64,000 nt of DNA from assembly GCA_016713025.1 (NCBI GenBank), contig JADJPZ010000004.1:372001-436000 (forward strand), written 5' to 3'. A program made the position numbers and the translations under genes. The notes beneath the pieces are model-generated. The model ran no database searches and had not been told where the DNA came from. It was given only the letters and a program-made list of their open reading frames with translations. Below, in pieces: positions 1 to 8,080 of this stretch. The DNA is from Saprospiraceae bacterium (GTDB taxonomy: Bacteria > Bacteroidota > Bacteroidia > Chitinophagales > Saprospiraceae). The stretch's first letter is position 1. Each line of letters begins with the position of its first letter.

Positions 1-136
1 GACCCAAGATAAAAAAATGATCTTTTTAGTCAAATTTTAACATTTAGAGCTACTGAGGTATACTCGATATCTCATATATATAGAAAAATTAATTTTTTAT
101 CAATTAAGTTTTTTATTTCAAAAACTGCACTATATT
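1..136. other. Upstream flank (5' exon) of the group II intron
   Basis: No coding region is supported here. The stretch is very AT-rich and ends with the intron insertion point. The last bases before the intron, CACTATA at 128-134, resemble motifs on the other side of the intron (CACTGTA at 2084, CACTATA at 2097, CACTAAT at 2105), which suggests that the intron split a regulatory region. The gene upstream of position 1 is outside the window. Confidence 0.5.
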
Positions 137-569
137 GTGCGCCAAGCATGTTTAATATCTAAGGGGTGAAATTCCTCGACGAGCCAGCCGATAGGAATCG
201 TTAGCCAATAGCAAGGGTGTCTTGAGTAATTGAGAATCTGAAGGAAGCAGGCGGCAAAAGTGTGATTGAACGAACAGAAACATATTATAAGGCTTACATT
301 GTGGGTAAGTGAGCAATAGATTGCGAAGCCCAATAGTCGGACGTAAACAATGGTAGTAAAATATGTCAGTTACACGGAAAGAGATTGAACTTACCTTGGG
401 AGATCCTATAAATAGCGACCTGAGACGGAACAAAGCGCAAGGGAAGTAAAGGACTATTTAAAGGAAGTCAGCAGAGATCATAGTAGTGAAGAATCATCTG
501 TAATGGATGTGGAGCGAAGGATCGAATCTTTAGGATGTTAATTTTTTTTGAAAGTAATGGTAAAGGCCA

Positions 570-1991
570 ATGATTAAGGACAAGGAAAATGCTAAACCGA
601 TGCAACCTGCTGGACAGGGAGAAGGAAATAATAGCAGCCTATTCAATGATGAACTACCCGTATGGTACGACGGAAGTGGAAAGGTATGTCCGAAGTGGAC
701 TTCCAGATGCTGGCAAGAGAGAGAACAGACGATGAACGTACTGGAAGAGATAGCGTCGCTAAGGAATCTAGTAAAAGCCTACCGACACGTGAAAACGAAC
801 GCAGGTAGTCCGGGAGTAGATGGAATAGATGTCAAGGAGTTCGGAAAATGGTTTAGAACGCACCATGGAGCACTAAAGACAGAAATCCTAAACGGAGACT
901 ATCGCCCTTCATTAGTACGTGGAGTAGAGATACCGAAACCCAAAGGGGGCAAAAGGCTACTGGGCATACCGACGGTAAAAGACCGAGTTGTACAGCAAGC
1001 AATCAGCCAAGTGATGGTAAGGTATTATGAAGTTACATTTACGGAAAGCAGCCATGGATTTAGGCCAGGCCGTGGAACAGAGAGCGCACTAAAGTTAGCC
1101 CAGTCACACGTTAAAACAGGGAAGACACGAGTAGTCGACATCGACTTAGAGAAATTCTTTGATGAAGTGAATCATAGCCGATTGATGTGGCATCTGAGTT
1201 TACGGATGGGTGACAAACGATTACTAGACCTAATCAGAAAGATACTACGTAGTGGCATACTGTTAGGTGGCGTATCGCATCAACGGATAAAGGGGACACC
1301 ACAAGGAAGCCCACTGAGTCCGTTGTTATCCAACATCGTATTAGATGAACTGGACCAAGAACTGGCTAGGCGTGGACTGAGTTATGTAAGATACGCAGAT
1401 GACGTTTTGATCTTTGTAAGAAGTAAACAAAGTGCCGAACGGGTATATGTTAGCATTAGCGAATACATAACTAAGAAAATGCGTCTGAAAGTAAATGTAG
1501 AAAAGAGCGGAGTACGGAAAGTACATGAAGTAGCGTTTTTAGGTCATAGTCTAGGTGGTGGTGGTCGCCTTTATCTAAGTAAGCCGAGCGAATTACGACT
1601 TAAGTCGAAGCTAAAAGATCTGACATCACGTCGACGTGGGATCAGTCTGGATCAGTTGATAAAGGAAGTAAATAGCTTATTGCGTGGTTGGTTACAATAC
1701 TTCAAGAGATCAGAAATGAAATCGAAGATAGAAAGAATCAACAGCTGGCTGAAAAGACGAATAAGATGCTTTAGGATAAAACAATGCAAACGCAAGATTG
1801 GTATTGTCAGATTCCTAAGGAGCCAAGGCGTAAGTGAGAAATTGAGCTGGCTGACAGCCCTAAGTGGCAAAGGCTGGTGGCGTCTATCAAACACTCCAGG
1901 CACCAATATCGGGATGAATAACGAGTGGTTTACAAAGATTGGATACTACGATTTAGTCTCCAACTACAACCATCTGCACAAATCCACCTAA
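570..1991 (+). CDS. ltrA: Group II intron reverse transcriptase/maturase
   Basis: The 473-residue intron-encoded protein reverse-transcribes the intron RNA and assists its splicing. Visible features are the fingers/palm reverse transcriptase domain at about residues 60-330, with the catalytic YADD at 275-278 and the upstream motif GTPQGSPLSPLLSN, followed by the maturase (X/GIIM) domain with a GWLQYFKR motif near 375-385. The C-terminus ends in a short conserved tail (GWWRLSNTP, then NEWF and GYYDL) and has no HNH endonuclease domain, as in several bacterial intron classes that use nicks or replication forks as primer. It lies wholly inside the intron RNA (domain IV). Base composition is less AT-rich than the neighbouring genes, consistent with transfer. 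Identification is secure; the symbol is the generic family name. Confidence 0.95.
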   Translation: MIKDKENAKPMQPAGQGEGNNSSLFNDELPVWYDGSGKVCPKWTSRCWQEREQTMNVLEEIASLRNLVKAYRHVKTNAGSPGVDGIDVKEFGKWFRTHHGALKTEILNGDYRPSLVRGVEIPKPKGGKRLLGIPTVKDRVVQQAISQVMVRYYEVTFTESSHGFRPGRGTESALKLAQSHVKTGKTRVVDIDLEKFFDEVNHSRLMWHLSLRMGDKRLLDLIRKILRSGILLGGVSHQRIKGTPQGSPLSPLLSNIVLDELDQELARRGLSYVRYADDVLIFVRSKQSAERVYVSISEYITKKMRLKVNVEKSGVRKVHEVAFLGHSLGGGGRLYLSKPSELRLKSKLKDLTSRRRGISLDQLIKEVNSLLRGWLQYFKRSEMKSKIERINSWLKRRIRCFRIKQCKRKIGIVRFLRSQGVSEKLSWLTALSGKGWWRLSNTPGTNIGMNNEWFTKIGYYDLVSNYNHLHKST

Positions 1992-1994
1992 AGA

Positions 1995-2081
1995 AACCGC
2001 CGTACACGTAAGTACATACGGTGGTGTGAGAAGACGACAAAGGTAATCTATTTTTTTAATTACCTTTGTCTCTTACTCGAT
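1995..2081 (+). ncRNA. Group II intron domains V and VI
   Basis: The stretch 1996-2027 folds as a domain V-like hairpin: ACCGCCGTA pairs with TACGGTGGT around a GTAA tetraloop-containing tip. Immediately downstream, GACAAAGGTAAT (about 2035-2046) pairs with ATTACCTTTGTC (2059-2070) as the domain VI stem, followed by CTTACTCGAT, whose adenosine about seven bases from the end would suit the lariat branch point. These are the ribozyme core parts of the intron. Exact pairing was done by eye. Confidence 0.75.
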
Positions 2082-2082
2082 T

Positions 2083-2111
2083 GCACTGTAATAGTACACT
2101 ATAACACTAAT
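2083..2111 (+). promoter_or_regulatory. Candidate operator half-sites upstream of the GntR/ABC operon
   Basis: Three similar heptamers lie just before the ABC gene start: CACTGTA (2084-2090), CACTATA (2097-2103) and CACTAAT (2105-2111). A fourth, CACTATA (128-134), lies on the far side of the intron. GCACTGTAATAGTACACT (2083-2100) is also a partial dyad (ACT...AGT). YtrA-type GntR proteins usually bind such sites in front of their own operon. Assignment is inference from repetition and context. Confidence 0.4.
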
Positions 2112-2115
2112 ACTC

Positions 2116-2964
2116 ATGATACAAGCCATAAATTTAAGTTTTGGATATCGGAATGACCAAACGATTCTTAATCATTTGGATTTTCAGTTGGCGTCAGGTA
2201 CCATTACAGGCCTATTGGGCAAAAATGGTGTAGGCAAGACCACATTGTTGCGAGTGATGGCAGGTTTGCTTTATCCTACCTTTGGAAGCATTCATGTCAA
2301 TGGATGTATACCGCAGCAAAGGTTGCCAGATTTTTTGAGTGATATTTATTATGTGCCTGAAGATTTTTATGTGCCCGATCTATCTATTGAAAAATATATC
2401 CATGTATTTGGTGCATATTATCCTCGCTTCGATTATGCCAAATGCGGTATGCTGATCCAAAGTCAAGATTTGAAACTTAGCCATAAACTGGGCAAGCTTT
2501 CTACTGGTCAAAGAAAAAAATTTATTATCGCATTTGCTTTGTCTACGGGTTGTACAGTGCTGCTGTTTGACGAACCTACCAATGGTTTGGATATTCCCTC
2601 AAAATCAGAATTCAGGAAGGTTGTAACTTCATCCATTGCTGAGGATCAGCAGATTATTATAGCTACTCATCAGGTGAACGATATATCATTATTGATAGAT
2701 AGATTGATGATTATCGACAATAGTAAAATAATGCTGAATGCATCACTTCTTGATATATCTCAGCAGTATTTATTTGAAGAAGTGGCTGAATTGAACAATC
2801 CAAATGTCATCTACAGTGAAGCTACCTGGAATGGCTATAAAGCTATCTTTGCAAAAGAAAATCAAGGATCTACTGTAGATGTTGAGATGCTATTCAAAGC
2901 TGTGATTGCGGGTAAGTTTAGTTATCCTGATAAAAATATCATTACACAAACTCAAACAATATAA
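2116..2964 (+). CDS. ABC transporter ATP-binding protein (YtrB-like)
   Basis: This 282-residue ATPase subunit would power an exporter together with the membrane protein encoded 3 bases downstream. The Walker A motif GKNGVGKTT is at residues 35-43, the signature is LSTGQ near 133-137, and Walker B is VLLFDEPTNGLD near 152-163, followed by the H-loop histidine in ATHQ. The roughly 70-residue C-terminal extension has no recognisable domain. Gene order ATPase, permease-like protein, GntR regulator is that of the YtrA-type regulated ABC operons, which respond to cell-envelope stress in Firmicutes; the substrate here is unknown. The group II intron lies directly upstream of the start codon, in the probable control region. 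Confidence 0.9.
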   Translation: MIQAINLSFGYRNDQTILNHLDFQLASGTITGLLGKNGVGKTTLLRVMAGLLYPTFGSIHVNGCIPQQRLPDFLSDIYYVPEDFYVPDLSIEKYIHVFGAYYPRFDYAKCGMLIQSQDLKLSHKLGKLSTGQRKKFIIAFALSTGCTVLLFDEPTNGLDIPSKSEFRKVVTSSIAEDQQIIIATHQVNDISLLIDRLMIIDNSKIMLNASLLDISQQYLFEEVAELNNPNVIYSEATWNGYKAIFAKENQGSTVDVEMLFKAVIAGKFSYPDKNIITQTQTI

Positions 2965-2967
2965 TAT

Positions 2968-3702
2968 ATGAACCAAACATTCAGTATATCACGATTTTGG
3001 AAATTAGTCAGGCTCCAGTGGTCACTAAACGGAATAAACTTTATTATTGGATTTTTGCTGCTTACCTTTTTATTTAGCTTTGTTCTTGCCACATATCAGT
3101 TTATAGAGAAACCTTCCGGAAAATTTGGCAATGGATTGTATTATTTACTTTATTTTGTATTTGGGGTAGCAATATTAATGACTATTGTTCCCTGGCTGAA
3201 AAACAAGAAGAAAGCTGGATTTTATTTAACATTACCCAATTCAATTTTTGAAAAATATGTATTCTACATTCTGATTCCATTTGTAGTGTATGTCTTTATT
3301 TTTCCTATATGGATATATTTTATTTACCTATTAAAAATATTGTTTTTAACATATTTTCTCGGAGATTCTATATCGACAAAAGATATTTTGTCATTTCCAA
3401 AATTTTTTGGGTTTGGAGTTAAAGATGGTAGCAATCCTGAAATTGGTGTTGCAATGATTATCATTATACTTTCGTCTATGATACCATTCAGAATAAAGTT
3501 TTTCAGTCGTGCATTTAAATATTGGCTGATTTTTGCACTATCTTTACTATTTGTTATTCCATATATATTATCTAAGTACCGAGTTGATTTTTCCATTTCT
3601 GAAAGTATGCTTCTGGCATTACCTACGGAAGTATATATGATCATTTTTTCCAGCTTGTCACTATTTACGGGCTATTTTTTACTCAAAGAAAAGGAGGTGT
3701 AG
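2968..3702 (+). CDS. ABC-2-like membrane protein, permease partner
   Basis: The 244-residue protein is almost entirely hydrophobic, with about six predicted membrane segments (around residues 22-42, 57-77, 90-125, 155-172, 180-198 and 218-240) and no signal peptide or catalytic motif. It starts 3 bases after the ATPase gene and ends directly before the GntR gene, so the three are translationally linked. By position it is the transmembrane half of the exporter. Sequence similarity to known permeases is not obvious by eye, so the role rests on gene context and topology. The codon usage is strongly AT-rich, like the rest of the operon. Confidence 0.7.
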   Translation: MNQTFSISRFWKLVRLQWSLNGINFIIGFLLLTFLFSFVLATYQFIEKPSGKFGNGLYYLLYFVFGVAILMTIVPWLKNKKKAGFYLTLPNSIFEKYVFYILIPFVVYVFIFPIWIYFIYLLKILFLTYFLGDSISTKDILSFPKFFGFGVKDGSNPEIGVAMIIIILSSMIPFRIKFFSRAFKYWLIFALSLLFVIPYILSKYRVDFSISESMLLALPTEVYMIIFSSLSLFTGYFLLKEKEV

Positions 3703-4071
3703 ATGGATTTTAAAGCAACTAAAAGCATTTATCAACAGATCGCAGATAGCATATGCGATAATATCATGTCTGAGCAACTTAGAGTAGGAGATCGTGTAGA
3801 GTCTGTTCGTGATTTGGCTGCAAAAATAGGTGTAAATCAAAATACCATTTTAAAAACCTACAACGATTTACAGCAAGCCGGAATCATCGAAAATCAACGA
3901 GGTATCGGGTATTTTGTATCAGAAACGTCAAAACAAATCATCTTCAATCAGAGAAAAAAAGAATTTTACTCTGACATCTTACCTGAGTTTTTAAGACAGG
4001 CTACTCTCCTAAGATTATCAAGGGAAGATATACTACCATTTCTTAATACATTAAATCACACCATATCATGA
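3703..4071 (+). CDS. GntR-family transcriptional regulator (YtrA subfamily)
   Basis: The 122-residue protein has an N-terminal winged helix-turn-helix (residues 5-70), with the family pattern IYQQIADSI, then GDRVESVRDLAAKIGVNQNT and GIGYFV. The short alpha-helical C-terminus (about 45 residues) has no large effector domain, which is the hallmark of the YtrA subfamily that forms operons with ABC transporters. The ATG directly abuts the stop codon of the preceding gene, and the 3' end overlaps the next gene by 4 bases (ATGA). It probably represses its own operon through the CACTATA-like sites before 2116. Family call is secure; ligand unknown. Confidence 0.9.
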   Translation: MDFKATKSIYQQIADSICDNIMSEQLRVGDRVESVRDLAAKIGVNQNTILKTYNDLQQAGIIENQRGIGYFVSETSKQIIFNQRKKEFYSDILPEFLRQATLLRLSREDILPFLNTLNHTIS

Positions 4072-4658
4072 AAACAAGTACCATTTTTATTTTACTTTTT
4101 GGACTTAGTTATCTTGCAGTCTGTACGCTTTCTATGATACAAGCCCCTCTGAATTTAAAAAGGAAAAGTCATCACTATAATAAAACTAACTTTACAACAA
4201 GTTTTGAGCCTTGTCAAAATATGGAATTGATTGATAATGCATTCGTGAAAATATTGCACAATGAATCTAACCTTATAACCACAAGAAGTTATTTGGTAAA
4301 ATCTTCTTCAAATAATTTTGTACAATTCAAAGATAATACACTCATATTAAAGTCATTAGGGGGTAATACAACCATCACCAGTGACTCTGCTTATATTCAA
4401 GCCTTGAGTCAAATAAAAGCTCATCAATCTAGCGAGTTGGAAATTGACCACCCTTTTTGGTACAGTTTAAATCTTGTCATTGATAAAAGCGTAGTCACAA
4501 TAAAAAATAATCAAAATATCCGTTATCTAAAGGTTGATATGAAAAATGCAGCAAAACTGACACTGTCCAATTGCAAAATTGATACTTTGGTTTTGAATAA
4601 AGATAATGCAGAGTTCATAAAAGAAAATACAATCATCGATGTTTTTGTCGAAAAATAG
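4068..4658 (+). CDS. Secreted or membrane-anchored protein of unknown function, last gene of GntR/ABC operon
   Basis: The 196-residue protein starts with a hydrophobic segment (residues 4-24, signal peptide or anchor) followed by a basic patch and then a beta-rich region. From about residue 75 onward, short hydrophobic strands alternate with Asn/Lys/Asp-rich turns (for example LTLSNCKIDTLVLNK near 165-180), the pattern of a right-handed beta-helix such as the GIN/DUF2807 head domain common in this phylum; that match is my inference. The start codon overlaps the GntR stop by 4 bases, so it belongs to the transporter operon and may be a periplasmic partner or target. It ends 5 bases before the convergent acyl-CoA synthetase gene. 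Confidence 0.7.
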   Translation: MKTSTIFILLFGLSYLAVCTLSMIQAPLNLKRKSHHYNKTNFTTSFEPCQNMELIDNAFVKILHNESNLITTRSYLVKSSSNNFVQFKDNTLILKSLGGNTTITSDSAYIQALSQIKAHQSSELEIDHPFWYSLNLVIDKSVVTIKNNQNIRYLKVDMKNAAKLTLSNCKIDTLVLNKDNAEFIKENTIIDVFVEK

Positions 4659-4663
4659 TGATT

Positions 4664-6334
4664 TTATACTTCCCATACAACTAACTCCTTCTGATCCTGC
4701 CACTTTTGAAAAAAAGCGCTGTACTTTTCATCTATCTTTCCTCTTCTTGTCTTTAGAGTTGGGGTAAGCAGCAAGTTCTGGTCGGTCCATATTTCTTTGG
4801 TGATGACGATAGTAGATATCTTTTCAAAATTATTCAGTAAACCATTGACAGAATGAAGAGCTGAAGTTAATTCCTGTTCTATTTCTGCTTTGTCCATCGA
4901 TTTTGCAGCTTCAGAAAGATTGACCAAAGCTAAAGGTTGGTCTATGCCGATCCCGACTACGCAAACCTGTTCGATTACCGGTACTTTTGTCAATTCTTCT
5001 TCTATTTTGTTGGGCGTGATGTACAGACCTTTGGATGTCTTGAAAGCATCCTTTATCCTTCCTTCGATTCTGAGATTACCGTTTTCGTCCAGCGAACCCT
5101 TATCACCACTATGTATCCACCCTTCGATGATCACCTCAGCTGTTTTTTCATGTTCTTTGTAGTATCCTGTCATCTGCTGTGATGACTTGTATAGGACTTC
5201 ACCGGTATTTGGGTCTATTTTGAGTTCAAAACCTTTGAGCGGTTTACCTACATTATCAGCACTGAACTCTCCGATCGGAGTAAGGGTAGCGGATCCGCAG
5301 CACTCGGTCATACCATAAACTTCCCTGAGATTGATTCCTAGTTTTCTGTACCATTTCTTTACATGTGCAGGAGTGATGGCTGCTCCTGTCAGAGTGATTT
5401 TCAGTCTTCCAAAACCCAATTTTTTGCGAAGTGCCTTTTTTATAAAACCGGACAGGATCGGGATGGCAAACAAAGTATTCAATACTTTTTCCGGGATCCG
5501 CTCAAAAATACCTTTTTGCATTTTGATCCAGATCCTGGGCACGGCAAAAAAGAACGTCGGCTGGGTATCCTGCAGGTTCTGAGCAAAGGTATTGATGCTT
5601 TCTACAAATGAAATGGTGCCGCCCATCAACAGGCATAGCATTTCAAGCCCAATTCTTTCGCCTACATGGTTGAGCGGTAGAAAAGAAAGCAGTTGTACAT
5701 TTCTGAGCGATGCAATACCCAGTTCATGGTTTTGGCTTTCATCATAGATTACAGTTGCGGGACTTCTGTGTGGAAGCATAGCTCCTTTGGGACTTCCTGT
5801 CGTACCTGATGTGTATAAAATGCTCCAGGTGGCATCCAGTTCAGGGATAAAATGTGTACTTAAAGGTTGATGAGCATGGATCAGATCATCCCAAAGCAAA
5901 CCTTCCGATACTACAGCATTACCTTCATAATGCGTAAACCTGATGATTTTTACGTTTTCAGGTATGGCATTGGCATGATCATCCCACCTGTCTACTTTAC
6001 CTACAAAAATGATTTTGATGTCGCTTTTGATCACCACTTCTTTGAGCTGATCAGGTGGCAGACTGGCATAAAAAGGTACAGAAACATATCCACCCATCAT
6101 AATCGCCAAATCAGTGATGATCCAGTGGTAACAATTTTTTGAATATATTCCGATATGATCTCCCTGATGTAAGCCAAATGAGTGCAAAGCAGCAGCTATT
6201 TTACGCGCCTGTTCGCCAGCTTGGCCGTATGTGAGAGTAAACCATTCTTTTCCATATGGCTGACGTAAAAAAATCCGATCCGGATCATTGGCTTCCCATT
6301 CATAAAAATACTCGATGGCTGTTTTGATTTTCAT
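4664..6334 (-). CDS. Long-chain acyl-CoA synthetase (AMP-forming)
   Basis: This adenylate-forming enzyme activates fatty acids to acyl-CoA through an acyl-AMP intermediate. The P-loop-like A3 motif YTSGTTGSPKGAML lies near residue 180, the A5 motif YGMTECCG near 335, and the C-terminal subdomain contains the GWIHSGD motif, with RIKDAFKTSKG supplying the family's lysine/arginine region. About 556 residues from the start I prefer. I chose the ATG at 6334 (MKIKTAIEYF), preceded by an A-rich leader. An in-frame ATG at 6424 would add 30 residues, but those are encoded by a dispersed repeat shared with 43809-43858 and do not look like protein. Convergent with the GntR operon. Confidence 0.9.
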   Translation of the reverse strand: MKIKTAIEYFYEWEANDPDRIFLRQPYGKEWFTLTYGQAGEQARKIAAALHSFGLHQGDHIGIYSKNCYHWIITDLAIMMGGYVSVPFYASLPPDQLKEVVIKSDIKIIFVGKVDRWDDHANAIPENVKIIRFTHYEGNAVVSEGLLWDDLIHAHQPLSTHFIPELDATWSILYTSGTTGSPKGAMLPHRSPATVIYDESQNHELGIASLRNVQLLSFLPLNHVGERIGLEMLCLLMGGTISFVESINTFAQNLQDTQPTFFFAVPRIWIKMQKGIFERIPEKVLNTLFAIPILSGFIKKALRKKLGFGRLKITLTGAAITPAHVKKWYRKLGINLREVYGMTECCGSATLTPIGEFSADNVGKPLKGFELKIDPNTGEVLYKSSQQMTGYYKEHEKTAEVIIEGWIHSGDKGSLDENGNLRIEGRIKDAFKTSKGLYITPNKIEEELTKVPVIEQVCVVGIGIDQPLALVNLSEAAKSMDKAEIEQELTSALHSVNGLLNNFEKISTIVITKEIWTDQNLLLTPTLKTRRGKIDEKYSAFFQKWQDQKELVVWEV

Positions 6335-6391
6335 TTTTTTTTGTGGCTTCGAAATACTGAAAATTTTGATGTGAAAGTTGGATTTTGATAA

Positions 6392-6620
6392 GAGTATGTT
6401 TAAACTTTTATCATTTGGCTCCAAGTGGCAAATTTAATTTGGGAAAGCGTTATATTTTTCGCCGTACCGCGTCAAGCTACGCTTGAGCTTTCGGGACGTT
6501 TCTGTCCCGATCAAGACATTTTTTTAAAAATCGTCTTGACCTGCTACGACTGCAAAATATGCATTGTCCAAAAATAAATTTTTTCACTTTCGCTCAAACA
6601 TAAAAATTTAAACATTCTCT
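6392..6620. repeat. MITE-like intergenic element with 20-bp imperfect terminal inverted repeats
   Basis: AGAGTATGTTTAAACTTTTA (6392-6411) is an 18/20 inverted match to TAAAAATTTAAACATTCTCT (6601-6620). Between them lie nested hairpins: TCAAG-CTTGA (about 6471-6485), CGGGAC-GTCCCG (6494-6511) and TCAAGAC-GTCTTGA (6513-6541). There is no ORF. The end sequence recurs at 41875, 51279, 54156 and 63124, and the left end with about 30 additional bases recurs at 43809-43858. Confidence 0.65.
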
Positions 6621-6745
6621 AAGAAAAACAAACAAATAAATATCAAAACTAAAAAATATTTTCGGAATTTACCAACCTTTTGGAGAAACTCTACAGTCTT
6701 TAATAGTGTTTTAATGTATGACTTTATCTTTTAAAATGTAGCGTC

Positions 6746-7963
6746 ATGAAAAGTTTAAAATTTGGGTTTTTATTTTTAGGACTTGCAATGCTAGTTGCTT
6801 GCTCAGATAATAATGGTACGGACAACAATGATCCAATAATCAAGCTAGAAGATATTTCGTCTATCGCAGCTATCAATAATAAAATGGCCTGGGATCTTTT
6901 TGAAAGTGAAACTTCATCTAAACCGCAAAAAAATGTCCTGATATCGCCTTACAGTATCCAAACGGCACTCTCAATGGCCAATAACGGAGCAGGAGGAAAT
7001 ACACTCAATGAAATGCTCAAAATGATGTATTGTAGCGGCTGTGATGTTAATAGTATCAATCAGCAACACAAGAATCTCACCGCATATCTGACCAAACAAA
7101 GTGGACATCCCACGATAACTATTACAAACGGCTATTTTTATGACAAATCCAGGATTGCTCTGAAAGAAACATTTGTCAAAACTCTTCAGAATGATTTTGG
7201 ATGTACGTTTAAAGATGAAAATTTTAACAATGAAAAACAAAGTCTGGATAATATCAATGCTTGGGTAAAAACACAAACCAAAAATAAGATAGATAAGATT
7301 TTGGAGAAGATTACTCCTTTGGACGTGGCATTTTTGATCAATGCGCTGCATTTTAAAGCGGACTGGTCTATAGGATTTGACCCGGCAATGACATCAAAAA
7401 AGAGTTTTAAAAGAGCAGACGGTACTACAATACAACAAGACTTTGTAAGCGGAGACAGAAGTGTAACCCATGCTGTAAAATCGGGATTTATTATTGCCGA
7501 TATACCATTCAAGGATTCTACATATAGTATGAGTCTTGTAATACAAAGTAATGCAGGACCTGTGATTAAACTTACTCCAAACATCTATTCAGAGCTCTTA
7601 AGTGGCTTAAAATATGAACGGGCTTTACTTTCTTTTCCTAAAATCAAGTTGGTTTACCAAACTGATCTGATTCCAACATTAAAGTCACTGGGTATGAAAG
7701 AAGCGTTCAACGAAAATCTGGCTGATTTTAAAGCAATGGGTACAGCTTCAAGAAATATATTTATCAATCAGGTGATACATAAGGCTGTGTTAGAAGCAGA
7801 TGAAAAAGGGGCTGAAGGTGCTGCAGTGACAGCCATCGGGTTTGGAATCACTTCTGTACCTCCACCTTTGGTCTTTGATAAACCTTTTTATCTGGTGATA
7901 AGAAATATAAAAACCAATACGATTTTATTTATAGGGTATGTAGGTGAAAGCCCGGCAGGTTAA
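6746..7963 (+). CDS. Serpin (serine protease inhibitor) lipoprotein
   Basis: The 405-residue protein is a full-length serpin, the suicide-type inhibitor fold that traps proteases. It begins with a lipoprotein signal peptide whose lipobox LVAC gives Cys19 as the lipidation site, so it is expected at the outer membrane or periplasm. Family motifs include NVLISPYSIQTALSM near residue 63, NALHFKADW near 197 and the C-terminal KPFYLVIRN. The reactive loop hinge is EKGAEGAAVTAIGFG (about residues 353-367), with small residues suitable for loop insertion, so it is probably inhibitory; counting from the hinge glutamate as P17 puts Thr-Ser at P1-P1'. A strong bidirectional terminator follows. No protease target is encoded next to it. 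Confidence 0.93.
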   Translation: MKSLKFGFLFLGLAMLVACSDNNGTDNNDPIIKLEDISSIAAINNKMAWDLFESETSSKPQKNVLISPYSIQTALSMANNGAGGNTLNEMLKMMYCSGCDVNSINQQHKNLTAYLTKQSGHPTITITNGYFYDKSRIALKETFVKTLQNDFGCTFKDENFNNEKQSLDNINAWVKTQTKNKIDKILEKITPLDVAFLINALHFKADWSIGFDPAMTSKKSFKRADGTTIQQDFVSGDRSVTHAVKSGFIIADIPFKDSTYSMSLVIQSNAGPVIKLTPNIYSELLSGLKYERALLSFPKIKLVYQTDLIPTLKSLGMKEAFNENLADFKAMGTASRNIFINQVIHKAVLEADEKGAEGAAVTAIGFGITSVPPPLVFDKPFYLVIRNIKTNTILFIGYVGESPAG

Positions 7964-7989
7964 TTTGATTGAAATCGATGACATATACA

Positions 7990-8026
7990 TCAGAAAGGCA
8001 CCAAAAAATGGTGCCTTTCTGATTTT
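7990..8026 (+). terminator. Intrinsic terminator after the serpin gene
   Basis: TCAGAAAGGCACC (7990-8002) pairs perfectly with GGTGCCTTTCTGA (8010-8022) around a short A-rich loop and is followed by TTTT. It lies between convergent genes and probably serves both. Confidence 0.85.
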
Positions 8027-8080
8027 AGGGTACGTTTTAGTACCCAATTTTACTTTTTTTTGTTGCGATTTCTTTGATCT

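Larger units (their letters stand above)
137..2081 (+). mobile_element. Group II intron, apparently intact
   Basis: The 5' boundary is called at GTGCG (137-141), matching the bacterial group II consensus GUGYG. The 3' boundary is called at CGAT ending at 2081, after a domain V/VI-like region. Between them lies about 430 nt of structured non-coding sequence (domain I-IV), a full-length reverse transcriptase/maturase gene (570-1991), and the catalytic 3' domains. There are no disrupting stops in the reverse transcriptase, so the intron could be active. It sits in an intergenic regulatory region upstream of an ABC transporter/GntR operon and in the same orientation, so transcripts from upstream would read through and could splice it out. 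Boundaries are inferred from consensus and not confirmed by an empty site. Confidence 0.85.

Noticed and set aside
130..433. Two minus-strand readings inside the intron 5' part
   Set aside because: They lie in the structured group II intron RNA on the opposite strand and have no domain.
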